Source: Chthoniobacteraceae bacterium
GTDB taxonomy: Bacteria; Verrucomicrobiota; Verrucomicrobiia; Chthoniobacterales; Chthoniobacteraceae
Length of the DNA stretch: 64,000 bases
Direction: 5' to 3'
Assembly (NCBI GenBank): GCA_947479475.1
Contig: CANJZW010000003.1
Coordinates: forward strand, 54,533 to 118,532
This document shows, piece after piece, positions 1-9,147 of this stretch. The translations under genes were made by a program, and so were the position numbers. A model generated the notes under the pieces. It did no database searches and was not told the DNA's origin. It saw nothing but the letters and a program-made list of their open reading frames with translations. The stretch's first letter is position 1. The number at the start of each line of letters is the position of its first letter.

Positions 1-1257
1 CAGCGCATCGGGCACATCGTGCAGGTGACCGGCCTGGTCATGGAGTCCGACGGTCCAAACCTTTCTCTCGGCGAAGTTTGCCAGGTGAACTGTGCGCCAG
101 GGGAACCGCCCATTTTTGCGGAAGTGGTTGGCTTCCGCGGGCATCGTTTGCTGCTAATGCCTCTGGGTGAGATGGACAATATTCGCGTCGGCTCCGAGGT
201 CCTGGCCTCCAGCTTCGCCTCCGGCGTCCCGGTGGGCCACGCCCTGCGCGGCAGGGTCTTGGACGGTCTCGCGCGCCCCATCGATGGCAAGGGCCCACTC
301 CCGCCCCTGCCGATGGCCCCGCTGCGCAACAGCCCGCCCCATCCGCTCACCCGGCAGCGTATTCTTGAACCCTTTCCCACTGGAGTGAAGGCCCTCGACG
401 TCTTTACGCCCGTCGGCCGGGGCCAGAGGATGGGTATTTTTTCAGGCAGCGGCGTCGGAAAATCGACGCTCCTCGGGATGATGGCCCGGGGCGCGGAAAG
501 CGACGTCAACGTGATCGCGCTTGTGGGCGAACGCGGCCGCGAGCTGCGCGAGTTTTTGGAAAAGGACCTTGGTGAGGAGGGGCTGAAACGCTCGGTGATC
601 GTCGTTTCGACCTCTGACCAGCCCGCCTTGGTCCGTCTGAGGGCGGCGTTTACAGCCACTGCCATCGCGGAATACTTCCGAAACGAGGGCAAGCAGGTCC
701 TTTTTATGATGGATTCCGTCACCCGCTTTGCGATGGCTCAGCGCGAGGTCGGCCTGGCCATCGGGGAGCCGCCCAGCAGCCGGGGCTACACGCCTTCTGT
801 TTTTGCAATGCTGCCGCGCCTTATGGAGCGCACCGGGGCAGGGGAGTATGGGGCAATCACGGCTTTTTACACAGTCCTGGTCGAGGGGGACGACATGAAC
901 GAACCCATCGCGGACGCCGCTCGCGGGATCTTGGACGGCCATATCGTGCTGACGCGCGCCCTTGCGACGTCCAATCATTTCCCTGCAATTGACGTTCTGG
1001 AGAGCGTGAGCCGACTAAATCGCGATCTTTGCTCAGAATCTCAGTATTCTTTAGCCGCCCGGGCGCGGGACTTGCTGGCAGTATATCGGCGCAACGAGGA
1101 TCTGATCACGATCGGAGCCTACGCCCGCGGATCTAGCCCCAAGGTGGATCAGGCCATTGAACGGTACGAACCGCTCATGGAGTTCCTGAAACAGCCGATG
1201 GGCGACAAGTCCACCTGGGCGCAGGCCTGGGAGATGATCGCCCCCATTGCGAGATAG
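1..1257 (+). CDS. fliI: Flagellar export ATPase FliI (5' end outside window)
   Basis: FliI is the F1-beta-like ATPase of the flagellar type III export apparatus; it acts at the cytoplasmic face of the basal body. The frame is open at base 1, so the true start lies upstream; the GTG at 19 is only the first possible start inside the window. A P-loop GSGVGKST lies at 445-468, followed by an ALVGERGRE segment and, further on, the MDSVTRFAMAQREVGLAIGEPP region typical of this family. The 418 visible residues are close to the usual 430-450, so only a short N-terminal piece is missing. FliJ follows 41 bases downstream. Confidence 0.97.
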   Translation, partial: QRIGHIVQVTGLVMESDGPNLSLGEVCQVNCAPGEPPIFAEVVGFRGHRLLLMPLGEMDNIRVGSEVLASSFASGVPVGHALRGRVLDGLARPIDGKGPLPPLPMAPLRNSPPHPLTRQRILEPFPTGVKALDVFTPVGRGQRMGIFSGSGVGKSTLLGMMARGAESDVNVIALVGERGRELREFLEKDLGEEGLKRSVIVVSTSDQPALVRLRAAFTATAIAEYFRNEGKQVLFMMDSVTRFAMAQREVGLAIGEPPSSRGYTPSVFAMLPRLMERTGAGEYGAITAFYTVLVEGDDMNEPIADAARGILDGHIVLTRALATSNHFPAIDVLESVSRLNRDLCSESQYSLAARARDLLAVYRRNEDLITIGAYARGSSPKVDQAIERYEPLMEFLKQPMGDKSTWAQAWEMIAPIAR

Positions 1258-1298
1258 TTTTTGCCCCGTTTTTTGCCCTGATTGTTGTCATTTTTTGA

Positions 1299-1763
1299 AT
1301 GAAGGCCTTTAAGTTCAGCTTGGAGTCAGTCCTAATGCTACGCGTCCGCGAGGAAGAGGTGGCCAAGGATTCCTATGCCGAAGCGGTGGCTTTTTACAAC
1401 CGGACGATGGCCTCCCTTAACGATGGCCTCGGTGATCTGGAGCAGCTTCAGGAAAATCTCGGGGAAAAACGGCGGGGAACTTCCTCCAAGGACGACCAAT
1501 TGATGTATTTGCAGGCCATCCGCCAGCAGCGCAGCTTTTGCGACACGCTCACGCAGCGTCTGGCCCGTGCCCAGCAACTGCAAGAATTGCGGTTCCGCCT
1601 CTGGATGGAGTCCCGGAGCAAAACCCAAATGCTTGAAAAACTGAAAGAGCGTCACAAACAGCGGCACGATGCGGAAGCGCAGCGGCACGAAGAAAAAGCT
1701 GTGGACGACCTCGTTTCCGCTCGCTGGGGATCCGGCCGGCGTGAGTTGGAATATTCTTTTTGA
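1299..1763 (+). CDS. fliJ: Flagellar export protein FliJ
   Basis: The 154-residue product starts MKAFKFSLESVL, the usual FliJ opening, and is almost entirely charged alpha-helix as expected for an antiparallel coiled coil. In the family FliJ sits in the central hole of the FliI ring and escorts export chaperones. Its position directly after fliI supports the call. Sequence conservation in this family is low, so the call rests on length, the N-terminal motif and context. Confidence 0.88.
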   Translation: MKAFKFSLESVLMLRVREEEVAKDSYAEAVAFYNRTMASLNDGLGDLEQLQENLGEKRRGTSSKDDQLMYLQAIRQQRSFCDTLTQRLARAQQLQELRFRLWMESRSKTQMLEKLKERHKQRHDAEAQRHEEKAVDDLVSARWGSGRRELEYSF

Positions 1764-1766
1764 TTT

Positions 1767-2432
1767 ATGCTGGCTGCTCCCTGGTTTCTGGCTGTTGTGG
1801 CGCTCGTCGTAAATGTCGCGCTCTCGTTTGTTTTGCTCAAATCCGAGTCGGGCAAGATCCGCGAGCGTATTCAGGCCGAACAGTTGGCGGCTAAAGGCCC
1901 CTCCCCGGAGGAAGTTGCCGCACAGCAGGCCGCCGAGGCCGCCGCCGCTGCGCCCCCGCCCCAGATCTGGAGCTTCAAGACCGCCGCCATCGACGAACTG
2001 ATCACCGAGCTTAAAACCGAGCGTCAAAGTCTCATCGAGGAGCAAAAGGACCTGGCTTCACTTTCTTCCCAGGTCACCGCGGAGCGTCAGGAAGTGGAGC
2101 GCGTGAAGCAGGAAGTGACGCGCCTGCGCCAGGAACTGGAAGCGCGCATTGTCGAGGTCACGGAAAACGAGCGGGACAACCTGAAAAAACTCGTGGCCAC
2201 CTACACCGTGATGCCGCCCACCAATGCGGTGATGATTTTCCGCGAAACAGATGAGGATACCGTGGTCAAGATCCTCTCCGCAATGAAGGCCGACCGTGTC
2301 GCACTGATCTTGGGCGAAATGGCCAGATTGGTGGACAAGGACCGCATGGACGAACCGCCCTCACGGCGCGCCGCTCGTATTTCAGACAAACTTCGCCTGA
2401 TGAAGGCTCTCAAGAAAGAGGTGGCACAATGA
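1767..2432 (+). CDS. motE: MotE-like flagellar protein (TM + coiled coil + MgtE-N-like domain)
   Basis: This 221-residue protein has one N-terminal membrane segment (about residues 4-24), an Ala/Pro-rich stretch, a long coiled coil (about 75-145), and a C-terminal domain in which the stretch from TYTVMPP to ILGEMAR resembles the MgtE intracellular N-domain shared with FliG-like and MotE proteins. Proteins of this layout between fliJ and fliK act as stator chaperones or periplasmic scaffolds in other phyla. The gene starts 3 bases after fliJ and overlaps fliK by ATGA. The architecture is clear; the exact role here is inferred. Confidence 0.68.
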   Translation: MLAAPWFLAVVALVVNVALSFVLLKSESGKIRERIQAEQLAAKGPSPEEVAAQQAAEAAAAAPPPQIWSFKTAAIDELITELKTERQSLIEEQKDLASLSSQVTAERQEVERVKQEVTRLRQELEARIVEVTENERDNLKKLVATYTVMPPTNAVMIFRETDEDTVVKILSAMKADRVALILGEMARLVDKDRMDEPPSRRAARISDKLRLMKALKKEVAQ

Positions 2433-4609
2433 AGGTTTCCAATCACGCAGAAGCAGCGCCACAAACACTTCTCTCAATTCTAGCGCCCAAAGCGGGCGAC
2501 GCCCAGGCCGTCTCCGGCGCCTCCAAGAAGGACGTCTCCCAAATTGACCCCGCAGACCCGCAGGGATTCAGCCGCCTTTTGCCGTCGGACCCTACGGACC
2601 GCGCCGATCGTTCGGCTCGAACCGCGGCAGGGGATAAGAGTGCCGCCTCCAAAAAGACGTCTGCGGCAGACAAAACCGGAACCCCTTCACGCAAGAGCCT
2701 TGCCGACAAGCCTCAGGCGGGATCCCGCGCGGACAGAGCCGCTGCCTCGGCGCCTTCTAATTCCACGGCTGCCGATTCAAAGGATCCCGCAGTCGCCGCT
2801 CCCTCAGGGACGCCCTCCGCTTCCTCTTCTGATTCGCAGGACGTAACCGGAGGAACGCTCTCCCCGGGCTCCGAAACGCTCCCGCCCGATCCCCGCTTGG
2901 TGCAGACTCCCGGGGAACTCGCGCTGGAAGCTGCTGCGCTTGCCGCGGTTCAGGCGTTGAGCGCCGAACCTGTCGTCCAGGCGCCGGTGCCTGATGCCGC
3001 GCCCGCGCTTCAAGTGGGTGACGCCACCGGCCAGGGTGGCGCCCAGTCCGAAGCCCAGCAGGGGGCGGCTGTCTCATTTTTGGATCAACTCACGCTGAGG
3101 ACGCTCCAGGCATCCTTCCGGCCTACGCTCGCGGCCCAGCCGGAGCAATCAGCCCAGCCGCAGGCAGTGCAGTCGGCCCAGCCGCAGGCAGTGCAGTCGG
3201 CCCAGCCGCAGGCAGTGCAGTCGGCCCAAGTGGCGCCTTCGGTCGCTCTGCCAGCGGCTCCGGTTCAAAGCGCACCCATCGGTTTAGAGCTGCCCAAGGC
3301 GGCGGCGACGGTTGCTCCTGCGATTTCCGCTCCGGTCGAGGCTTTGGCGCCTTTGCCTCTGACTGCTTCCTTGGTGAGTCTCTCGGCAACCGTTGCTCAA
3401 GCAGCGACGCTCGCCGCCTCTGCGAAGTCGCAACAGTCCCTCTCTCCGGTCGGCTCGGACAACGCCGAGGGTCGTGCGGTTCCATCGCTGCAAAGTTTGG
3501 CGGCGCTGGGCGGGGTTGCGAACGAAAGCGTTTTAGCTTCAAATTTCCAAACTGCGGCCTCGGTGCAGGCCCTTCAGAAAAATGGCGCTTCGGCCGAGGC
3601 ACCCGCAGCACCCATCGCTCAGGCTCCTGCGATCAACATTAGCGGGGAAAATTTTGCATCGCAGGCCGTGATCGTGCCTGACAAAACCAACCTCAAGCCC
3701 GCTGAAACCGCACCCCAACCCGCCCAAGCTTCCTCTTTGGGCGTCCAGACGGTGATTGTGACCGGTTCCCAGAATTCCGGAGCGGACGCCTCAGGGAACG
3801 GATCTTCCAACAGCTCTGGAGAACAGAAAGCGCAGGATCAGACCCCTTCCTCTCCTTCAATCATCCCGGTTAAAATTTCTGCCCTTCAGAATACTCGCTC
3901 CAGCGCGGCTTTGAGCAAGCCGATGGCTCAATCTGGCACGCTAGGTGCTACTGAACAGTCCGTGTCAAAAGAAGCCTCAGTTGCCAGCCTGCAAACGCTG
4001 GACGAAACTGCCCCTGCCAAAACGCAGGACGCAGTGCTTAATGCTTTCGCCGACAAGGATTCGCTGGCCCAGGTGCCGGTCGCCTCAGGAAACGCGGCGC
4101 GTCCTCTTTCAGAAGTGGCAATGAAGCCCACGGTGCTTCCGCCCGTCTCGGTAAAGGGTAATGAAGTTTGGAAGGTCGTCAGCGACGCGCTCCAGCGTGC
4201 TCGCTCGGAAAACCCCTCGCATCTCGCGGTGGAAGTCCGGATGGAAGACGGTTCGACGCTTGGCCTGGAAGTTCGCATGAGCAGCACCGGACTGCAGGCC
4301 TCCTTCCGGTCCGAATCGCAGACCCTTTTGAAGACTTTAGAAGCGCAATGGGCCGGGTTCGTTGCGAAGGAACCTTCCGACTCCAAGGTCGCCAGCGCCA
4401 CGTTCGAGAGCCACGCGGGGCTCGGAAATTTCGGAGAGTCGTCCACGAATGGAGGCGAACGGCGCCGCCAGATGGAAGACGCCTCGACATCCGCCTCCCT
4501 TTCCCGCGGAACCAACGCAGAAAAACCCGCGCCCGCCCCGGGCACGGTTCCCAAGCAAATCACACCGTCGATCCGCACGCGGGATGGACGCATGGCGGTC
4601 TACGCGTAA
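2429..4609 (+). CDS. fliK: Flagellar hook-length control protein FliK
   Basis: The 726-residue product has a long low-complexity N-terminal part rich in Ala, Ser, Gln and Pro and a short conserved-looking C-terminal domain (about residues 575-650, around VAVEVRMEDGSTLGLEVRMS). That is the layout of FliK, in which the flexible part is the ruler and the C-terminal part switches FlhB from hook to filament substrates. It contains three exact 24-base repeats at 3152-3223. It overlaps motE by ATGA and precedes flgD, as in many flagellar operons. It is longer than the Salmonella protein (about 400 residues), mainly through the linker. Confidence 0.87.
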   Translation: MKVSNHAEAAPQTLLSILAPKAGDAQAVSGASKKDVSQIDPADPQGFSRLLPSDPTDRADRSARTAAGDKSAASKKTSAADKTGTPSRKSLADKPQAGSRADRAAASAPSNSTAADSKDPAVAAPSGTPSASSSDSQDVTGGTLSPGSETLPPDPRLVQTPGELALEAAALAAVQALSAEPVVQAPVPDAAPALQVGDATGQGGAQSEAQQGAAVSFLDQLTLRTLQASFRPTLAAQPEQSAQPQAVQSAQPQAVQSAQPQAVQSAQVAPSVALPAAPVQSAPIGLELPKAAATVAPAISAPVEALAPLPLTASLVSLSATVAQAATLAASAKSQQSLSPVGSDNAEGRAVPSLQSLAALGGVANESVLASNFQTAASVQALQKNGASAEAPAAPIAQAPAINISGENFASQAVIVPDKTNLKPAETAPQPAQASSLGVQTVIVTGSQNSGADASGNGSSNSSGEQKAQDQTPSSPSIIPVKISALQNTRSSAALSKPMAQSGTLGATEQSVSKEASVASLQTLDETAPAKTQDAVLNAFADKDSLAQVPVASGNAARPLSEVAMKPTVLPPVSVKGNEVWKVVSDALQRARSENPSHLAVEVRMEDGSTLGLEVRMSSTGLQASFRSESQTLLKTLEAQWAGFVAKEPSDSKVASATFESHAGLGNFGESSTNGGERRRQMEDASTSASLSRGTNAEKPAPAPGTVPKQITPSIRTRDGRMAVYA
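3152..3223 (+). repeat. Three tandem 24-bp repeats inside fliK
   Basis: Three identical in-frame 24-base units encode the octapeptide AQPQAVQS in the disordered ruler part of FliK. The units are identical at DNA level, so they are recent or kept homogeneous. A change in copy number would add or remove 8 residues without a frameshift and could tune hook length. Confidence 0.95.
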
Positions 4610-4628
4610 GCAAACACTCCTCATCTCC

Positions 4629-5081
4629 ATGGCTACTACATCCACTGTCGGAACAACGGGTTCCACCGATCTCAGCGCTTACAGCCCAGCGGTGCAGCAG
4701 GCTCTCCAAGGCGTGACCATCAAGGGAAACAAATCTTCGCTTACGCAGGATGATTTCCTGAAATTGCTGACCGTCCAGCTTCAGAATCAGGATCCGCTCA
4801 AGCCGATGGAAGATGCCCAGTTCATGGGGCAGATGGCGCAGTTTGCTTCCCTCGAACAAACCAAGGAATTAAACGCCACCGTATCAACCCTCTCCACTTC
4901 GATCGGGTTTACTTCGGCGCAGCAGTTCCTGGGCAAAAATGTGACCCTCAACGATGCTGGCACGGATGTGACCGGCACTGTCAGTGGCGTAATGCTGGTG
5001 AAAGGGGTGCCGCAGATCATGGTGAATGATAAGGCTTACACTACGGACAAGGTTGTCGCCGTGACCTTGCCAACCCCCTAA
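4629..5081 (+). CDS. flgD: Flagellar hook assembly scaffold FlgD
   Basis: FlgD is the transient cap on which hook subunits polymerise. I chose the ATG at 4629, giving 150 residues, because the upstream extension in this frame overlaps fliK and is not FlgD-like. The motif DDFLKLLTVQLQNQDPLKPM (about residues 42-61), followed by FMGQMAQFASLEQ, is the FlgD signature. The C-terminal Ig/Tudor-like region present in larger FlgD proteins is short here. The leader is pyrimidine-rich and lacks a Shine-Dalgarno site. Confidence 0.94.
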   Translation: MATTSTVGTTGSTDLSAYSPAVQQALQGVTIKGNKSSLTQDDFLKLLTVQLQNQDPLKPMEDAQFMGQMAQFASLEQTKELNATVSTLSTSIGFTSAQQFLGKNVTLNDAGTDVTGTVSGVMLVKGVPQIMVNDKAYTTDKVVAVTLPTP

Positions 5082-5128
5082 TTCTTTTAATTTAAACTTA
5101 ACGACCAACCCCTAACCTCATCTAACTT

Positions 5129-7093
5129 ATGTCTCTTGCTTCCAGTCTCAACGTCGGCGTCAGCGCCCTCCGCGCCTACTCCGAGGGGATCCAGGTGGTC
5201 TCCAACAACATCGCCAACGTAAACACCGTTGGATACAAGGTTTCCCACGCTCAATATTCGGATACCTTTTCGAATATTTTGCGTCCCATGGTGCCGAATG
5301 AGAATAATACGGCGGTGAAAATCGCGCCGACTCAGGTGGGCGGAGGCGTTCAGGTCGAATCCGTCGCTCCCGTTTTTTCACAGGGCACGATCCAGATTAC
5401 AAACTCCAACAGCGATCTGGCGATCGCAGGGAACGGTTTCTTCCGTGTTAAAAACCCTCAGACCGGGCAAAACTACGTCACGCGCGCAGGAAACTTTCGC
5501 GTCGACGCAGACGGTTACATGGTCACGCAGCAAGGTTACCGCGTGCAGGGTTCAATTGGCGCAAACACCAAGGTGGTTTATGACCCTGTCAACATCAGTT
5601 ACGATGTGAAGGGGACTCAAGACAACGTCAAAATCTCCATCCCTCCAGGAACCCGTACTCAGACTCTCGCTACCGCTTCTTTGGTTGCGAACAGTGATGT
5701 GTTGACGGTGACTGCACCGACAGACCTGGCCGCGTTGAAAGTCGGGATGCCGATTTCGGGTGGGTCCCTACCCAGCGGCACTTACATTAAATCAATGGTG
5801 GGTGGCAAGGTGACGCTTAGCAGCAAGGCGAGTTCTATTTTCACGACAAGCACAACGGCTTTACCTCCAGTAGTGCTAACGCTAGCCCTTCTCAATGTCG
5901 ATTCTGAGTCACTGAATCTGACATTTCCCCCAGATTATTTGAGACCTGAACTGGTTCAGGGAATGGTTATCTCAGGGCCTGGGATTGAGCCTGGAACCAC
6001 GGTTCAAAGCGCTTATGGCAATTTAAAAAAATCCATCCCCGCCTCTGCTTCCTCCGTCACCTTGACCGGAGTCAACATGACCCCGACGGCGGCACCTCAG
6101 GCTATCACTGTCGATAGCGTCGCCGGTCTTTCGATAGGGATGGTTCTTTCCCTTTCTACGGGTTTCGCTTCGGGTGCAAAGGTCAAAATCGCGACTATCG
6201 ATTCAGCCACCAATCCACCGACAATCACGGTGGATCAGGCGGGCACGGTTGCTCTTACCAATACAACGGCAGTGGCGTCTGGGGACAAGACTCTGGAGGC
6301 TGGATTGTCTTCCATTTCTCTTTCGGACTACACCGGAATTATCCCAGATATGAAGGTTTCCGGAAGTGGAATTCCGGCAGGGGCTTATGTCAAGGCGGTG
6401 TCAGCCGTCGACGCCTTTGGAAATTACACAGTTTCACTTAGGGATGCCGCAGGTAAAGATCTCTACATAAACACCTCGTCGTACAGCCCCGTTGATCTGT
6501 CGTTTGGTGAGCAGACCGTTGTGTTGAATAAGCGTCCGAATGCGAACACGTTCAACACGGCGGAATTGTCCGTATCCACAGAGTACACTCCCGCCTCCCA
6601 CATCGGTGATGTGAAAGTCAGTTTCACTGAAGGTTCCGATTTTAGTTACTACGGGACCGACGGTGTGAAACTGGAGGGGATTCCTTTGGAGGCGGCTCGC
6701 TCCAATGGGCCTAAAATTCGCACTTTCAACGTCGGCACTAATGGGCAAATCAACGTTATCCTTTCTAATGGTCAGACGTTTAGTGGCGGATCCGTACTTC
6801 TGCAGTCATTTAGAGATCCCGGCGCACTGACTCGGGAAGGCGATAATCTCTTCTCTGGCCTCTACACTGCTGGGCCTTACAATGGCACCTGGGATGAAGG
6901 CAATATTAACGGCTTAACTCCATCCAACGGCGGTCTTGGTGCCATCAACGGCGGTTCGCTGGAACTCTCCAATGTCGACCTTGGTGAAGAGTTTTCGACG
7001 ATGATCACCACGCAGCGCGCCTTCCAGGCGGGTTCGCGCGTGATCACGACGACCGATCAGATGCTTGAAGAAGCCGTCAATCTCAAGCGCTAA
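5129..7093 (+). CDS. flgE: Flagellar hook protein FlgE with a repeat-containing insert
   Basis: FlgE forms the hook. The N-terminus (NNIANVNTVGYK, about residues 27-38) and the C-terminus (ELSNVDLGEEFSTMITTQRAFQAGSR) are the conserved D0/D1 helices of the hook/rod family. At 654 residues it is longer than the usual 400-450. The extra length is a beta-rich variable region in which a short motif (hydrophobic-x-GM-x-hydrophobic-SG, then PxGTxxxS) recurs about four times, near bases 5732, 5947, 6124 and 6334. The insert is expected on the outer hook surface. No Shine-Dalgarno site is visible before the ATG. Confidence 0.94.
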   Translation: MSLASSLNVGVSALRAYSEGIQVVSNNIANVNTVGYKVSHAQYSDTFSNILRPMVPNENNTAVKIAPTQVGGGVQVESVAPVFSQGTIQITNSNSDLAIAGNGFFRVKNPQTGQNYVTRAGNFRVDADGYMVTQQGYRVQGSIGANTKVVYDPVNISYDVKGTQDNVKISIPPGTRTQTLATASLVANSDVLTVTAPTDLAALKVGMPISGGSLPSGTYIKSMVGGKVTLSSKASSIFTTSTTALPPVVLTLALLNVDSESLNLTFPPDYLRPELVQGMVISGPGIEPGTTVQSAYGNLKKSIPASASSVTLTGVNMTPTAAPQAITVDSVAGLSIGMVLSLSTGFASGAKVKIATIDSATNPPTITVDQAGTVALTNTTAVASGDKTLEAGLSSISLSDYTGIIPDMKVSGSGIPAGAYVKAVSAVDAFGNYTVSLRDAAGKDLYINTSSYSPVDLSFGEQTVVLNKRPNANTFNTAELSVSTEYTPASHIGDVKVSFTEGSDFSYYGTDGVKLEGIPLEAARSNGPKIRTFNVGTNGQINVILSNGQTFSGGSVLLQSFRDPGALTREGDNLFSGLYTAGPYNGTWDEGNINGLTPSNGGLGAINGGSLELSNVDLGEEFSTMITTQRAFQAGSRVITTTDQMLEEAVNLKR

Positions 7094-7145
7094 GCTCCGT
7101 TAGCCGCCTAGTCTAGTTCCGCCCCCCTCAACCCGCTCTCTACTC

Positions 7146-7886
7146 ATGTCCGAAGAAGCTGCAGAACCCTCACAAGATCCTTCCGCCGAAGGTGCCGCAC
7201 CCGCCAAGAAAGGGGGGAGTCCCATGATTCCTCTCATCATCGCGGTGGTTGCCAGCACGGCGATCTCTTTTGTGATGGTGAAGTTTGTCTTTGCCCCGGC
7301 CGTGGAGAAAAAGATCAGGGCGGAACTGGCTCCGGCTGAAGAGCCCGCAGAAGGCGCAGCCGCGGCGGAACCCGCCAAGGACGCCCATGGCGCACCGGCG
7401 GCCCCTGCGAAAGGCGCACCGGCGAAGGACGCCCACGGCGCACCCGCAGCTCCTGCGAAAGACGCCCACGGCGCTCCCGCGAAGGATGCTCACGGCGCGC
7501 CAGCCGCTCCTGCCGCCAAAGACGCCCACGGCGCTCCGGCCGGCGAGAAAAGTGGCAAGGAAGCTGGTCCCAAGCAGACCAAGGGTGGCTGGGAATACGG
7601 TTTCCCGAATGTGGTCTCCAATCTGACCGGTTCCCTCGGAACCAAATACGTGAAGGTTTCCTTCACCGTATTGAGTGACGACAAAAACATCGGGGACATC
7701 GTGGAAGAAAACAAAAGCAAGCTGAAGGACGCGGCTATCCGTGTGTTGGGTTCGCGTTCGCTGGCCGACATGGAATCCTCCGGTGCCAAAAACGTGCTCT
7801 GCAGCGAGATCGCCGCAAATTTCAACAAAGCCCTTGATTCCAACTCCGTGAAGCAGATTTTTCTGACTGAGTTTCTGATCCAATGA
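7146..7886 (+). CDS. fliL: Flagellar basal body-associated protein FliL
   Basis: The 246-residue protein has a short cytoplasmic tail, one membrane segment (about residues 27-47), an Ala/Pro/His-rich repeat linker and a C-terminal FliL domain (about 155-246) ending IFLTEFLIQ. FliL surrounds or supports the stator units near the C-ring. The domain is preceded by an unusually long linker made of KDAHGAPA-type repeats. The gene overlaps fliM by ATGA. The call rests on the C-terminal pattern, the single N-terminal membrane helix and the position before fliM. Confidence 0.87.
   Translation: MSEEAAEPSQDPSAEGAAPAKKGGSPMIPLIIAVVASTAISFVMVKFVFAPAVEKKIRAELAPAEEPAEGAAAAEPAKDAHGAPAAPAKGAPAKDAHGAPAAPAKDAHGAPAKDAHGAPAAPAAKDAHGAPAGEKSGKEAGPKQTKGGWEYGFPNVVSNLTGSLGTKYVKVSFTVLSDDKNIGDIVEENKSKLKDAAIRVLGSRSLADMESSGAKNVLCSEIAANFNKALDSNSVKQIFLTEFLIQ
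7377..7540 (+). repeat. Degenerate repeats encoding KDAHGAPA units in fliL
   Basis: Five in-frame copies of a unit encoding KDAHGAPA, separated by short Ala/Pro spacers, make a periplasmic linker between the FliL membrane helix and its globular domain. Each unit carries one His and one Asp. The copies differ at synonymous positions, so the repeat is older than the one in fliK. Confidence 0.9.
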
Positions 7887-8872
7887 GTGACGTCGATGAC
7901 GAACCGCAGGTGGAAGATTTGGCGACCGCAGTCACTGCGACCGGCAAACTGGTATCCGTGATTTCCCCGGAGGGGCTTTCTCGGACTGTCGACGCCTCTG
8001 CGGTGACTTCCTACAATTTTCGCCAGCCTGGGTTCCTTTCCCAAAAGGACACCACTCAACTGGCGGCTCTCCACCAGAAGTACGTGGCGAGTCTGGTGGC
8101 CAAACTGGCGACGTTTTTGCGCATGGACATTTCGTGCGAGAAAAAGTCGGTCCGTTGCGCAAGCCTGCCGTTCAAGGCATTTTGCGAAAGCGTTCAGCAG
8201 CCCACGCACCTTTCTGTGTTCCAGATTTCCGGTCTGGATGGAGCGGGTGTTTTGGAGGTGCGTCCGAAAACGAGTGTGGCCATTGCGAACCGACTCTTAG
8301 GCGGGCAGGGCGTGGTGACCGATGCCGAACGGAATCCGACTGAGATCGAGATCGCGCTTTTGGACGACGTGGTGATGATGGTTTTGCGCGAATGGTGCTC
8401 GATGTTCGAGCGCACTCCCGCTCTGACTCCGACTATTGTCGGCCACGAAACGGGCACGCGGTTTCTCCAAATCGCTGCCGATGACACGCCCTGTTTTGTT
8501 TTCAAAGCGGATATCACCGTCGGCCCGCTCAAGGAGCAGCTTCAAATCGGCGTGCCGTTCTCTTTGATGGACGGAATCACGCATGAAACCGGGTTGGGCG
8601 GCAAAACGACGCCTGAAATCAAGCAGAAGCCGCTCCACTGGCGGTCGCCTTACGCGGCGATCGAGGTGCCGATCACGGCGGAGTGGGATATCCGTGAGAT
8701 CACTTTGGGCGAGGCGGCTGCGATTGCGCCGGGGGATTTGATTCAGGTTCCCCAGGACCTGATCGATCAGACGCGGCTCAGGGTCTCTGAGACAGAAGAA
8801 TTTTTTGGCACGATTGGGGTCGAGGAAGGCCGCCTGGCAGTGCACCTAAACGAAAGAATCACAAAGGAATAG
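7883..8872 (+). CDS. fliM: Flagellar motor switch protein FliM
   Basis: FliM forms the middle of the C-ring and binds phosphorylated CheY and FliG. The 329-residue protein has the CheC-like middle domain, with LEVRPKTSVAIANRLLGGQG at about residues 124-143, and a C-terminal SpoA domain in which WDIREITLGEAAAIAPGDLI and the following segment resemble FliN. The N-terminus lacks an obvious LSQxEIDxLL CheY-binding motif; it reads SDVDDEPQVEDLATAV instead. The gene overlaps fliL by ATGA and is followed by fliN after 3 bases. Confidence 0.92.
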   Translation: MSDVDDEPQVEDLATAVTATGKLVSVISPEGLSRTVDASAVTSYNFRQPGFLSQKDTTQLAALHQKYVASLVAKLATFLRMDISCEKKSVRCASLPFKAFCESVQQPTHLSVFQISGLDGAGVLEVRPKTSVAIANRLLGGQGVVTDAERNPTEIEIALLDDVVMMVLREWCSMFERTPALTPTIVGHETGTRFLQIAADDTPCFVFKADITVGPLKEQLQIGVPFSLMDGITHETGLGGKTTPEIKQKPLHWRSPYAAIEVPITAEWDIREITLGEAAAIAPGDLIQVPQDLIDQTRLRVSETEEFFGTIGVEEGRLAVHLNERITKE

Positions 8873-8875
8873 GTT

Positions 8876-9136
8876 ATGGTCAACACTCTCGATGATTCCA
8901 GACTGAGCACAGTCTTGGATGTAAAGGTGCAGCTCTCAGTCAGACTTGGCTCCTGCCAGATGGCGATGCGCGACGTTCTCGAACTTCAGCCCGGCACCGT
9001 GGTGCAACTGGGCCAGCGCGCAGACGATCCCGTCGGTTTGTACATCAACGACAAGCTCATCGCGTTGGGCGAAGTGGTGGTGGTGGAGGAAAAGTTCGCC
9101 ATCAAGGTGACGACCATGGTTGGCGGTCCGGCGTAA
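8876..9136 (+). CDS. fliN: Flagellar motor switch protein FliN
   Basis: The 86-residue product is essentially one SpoA domain: the stretch from VLDVKVQLSVRLG through VLELQPGTVVQLG to ALGEVVVVEEKFAIKVT is diagnostic. FliN completes the lower C-ring and docks FliH/FliI. It is the short form, without the N-terminal extension of enteric FliN. Confidence 0.95.
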   Translation: MVNTLDDSRLSTVLDVKVQLSVRLGSCQMAMRDVLELQPGTVVQLGQRADDPVGLYINDKLIALGEVVVVEEKFAIKVTTMVGGPA

Positions 9137-9147
9137 GGCCGCGCGCC

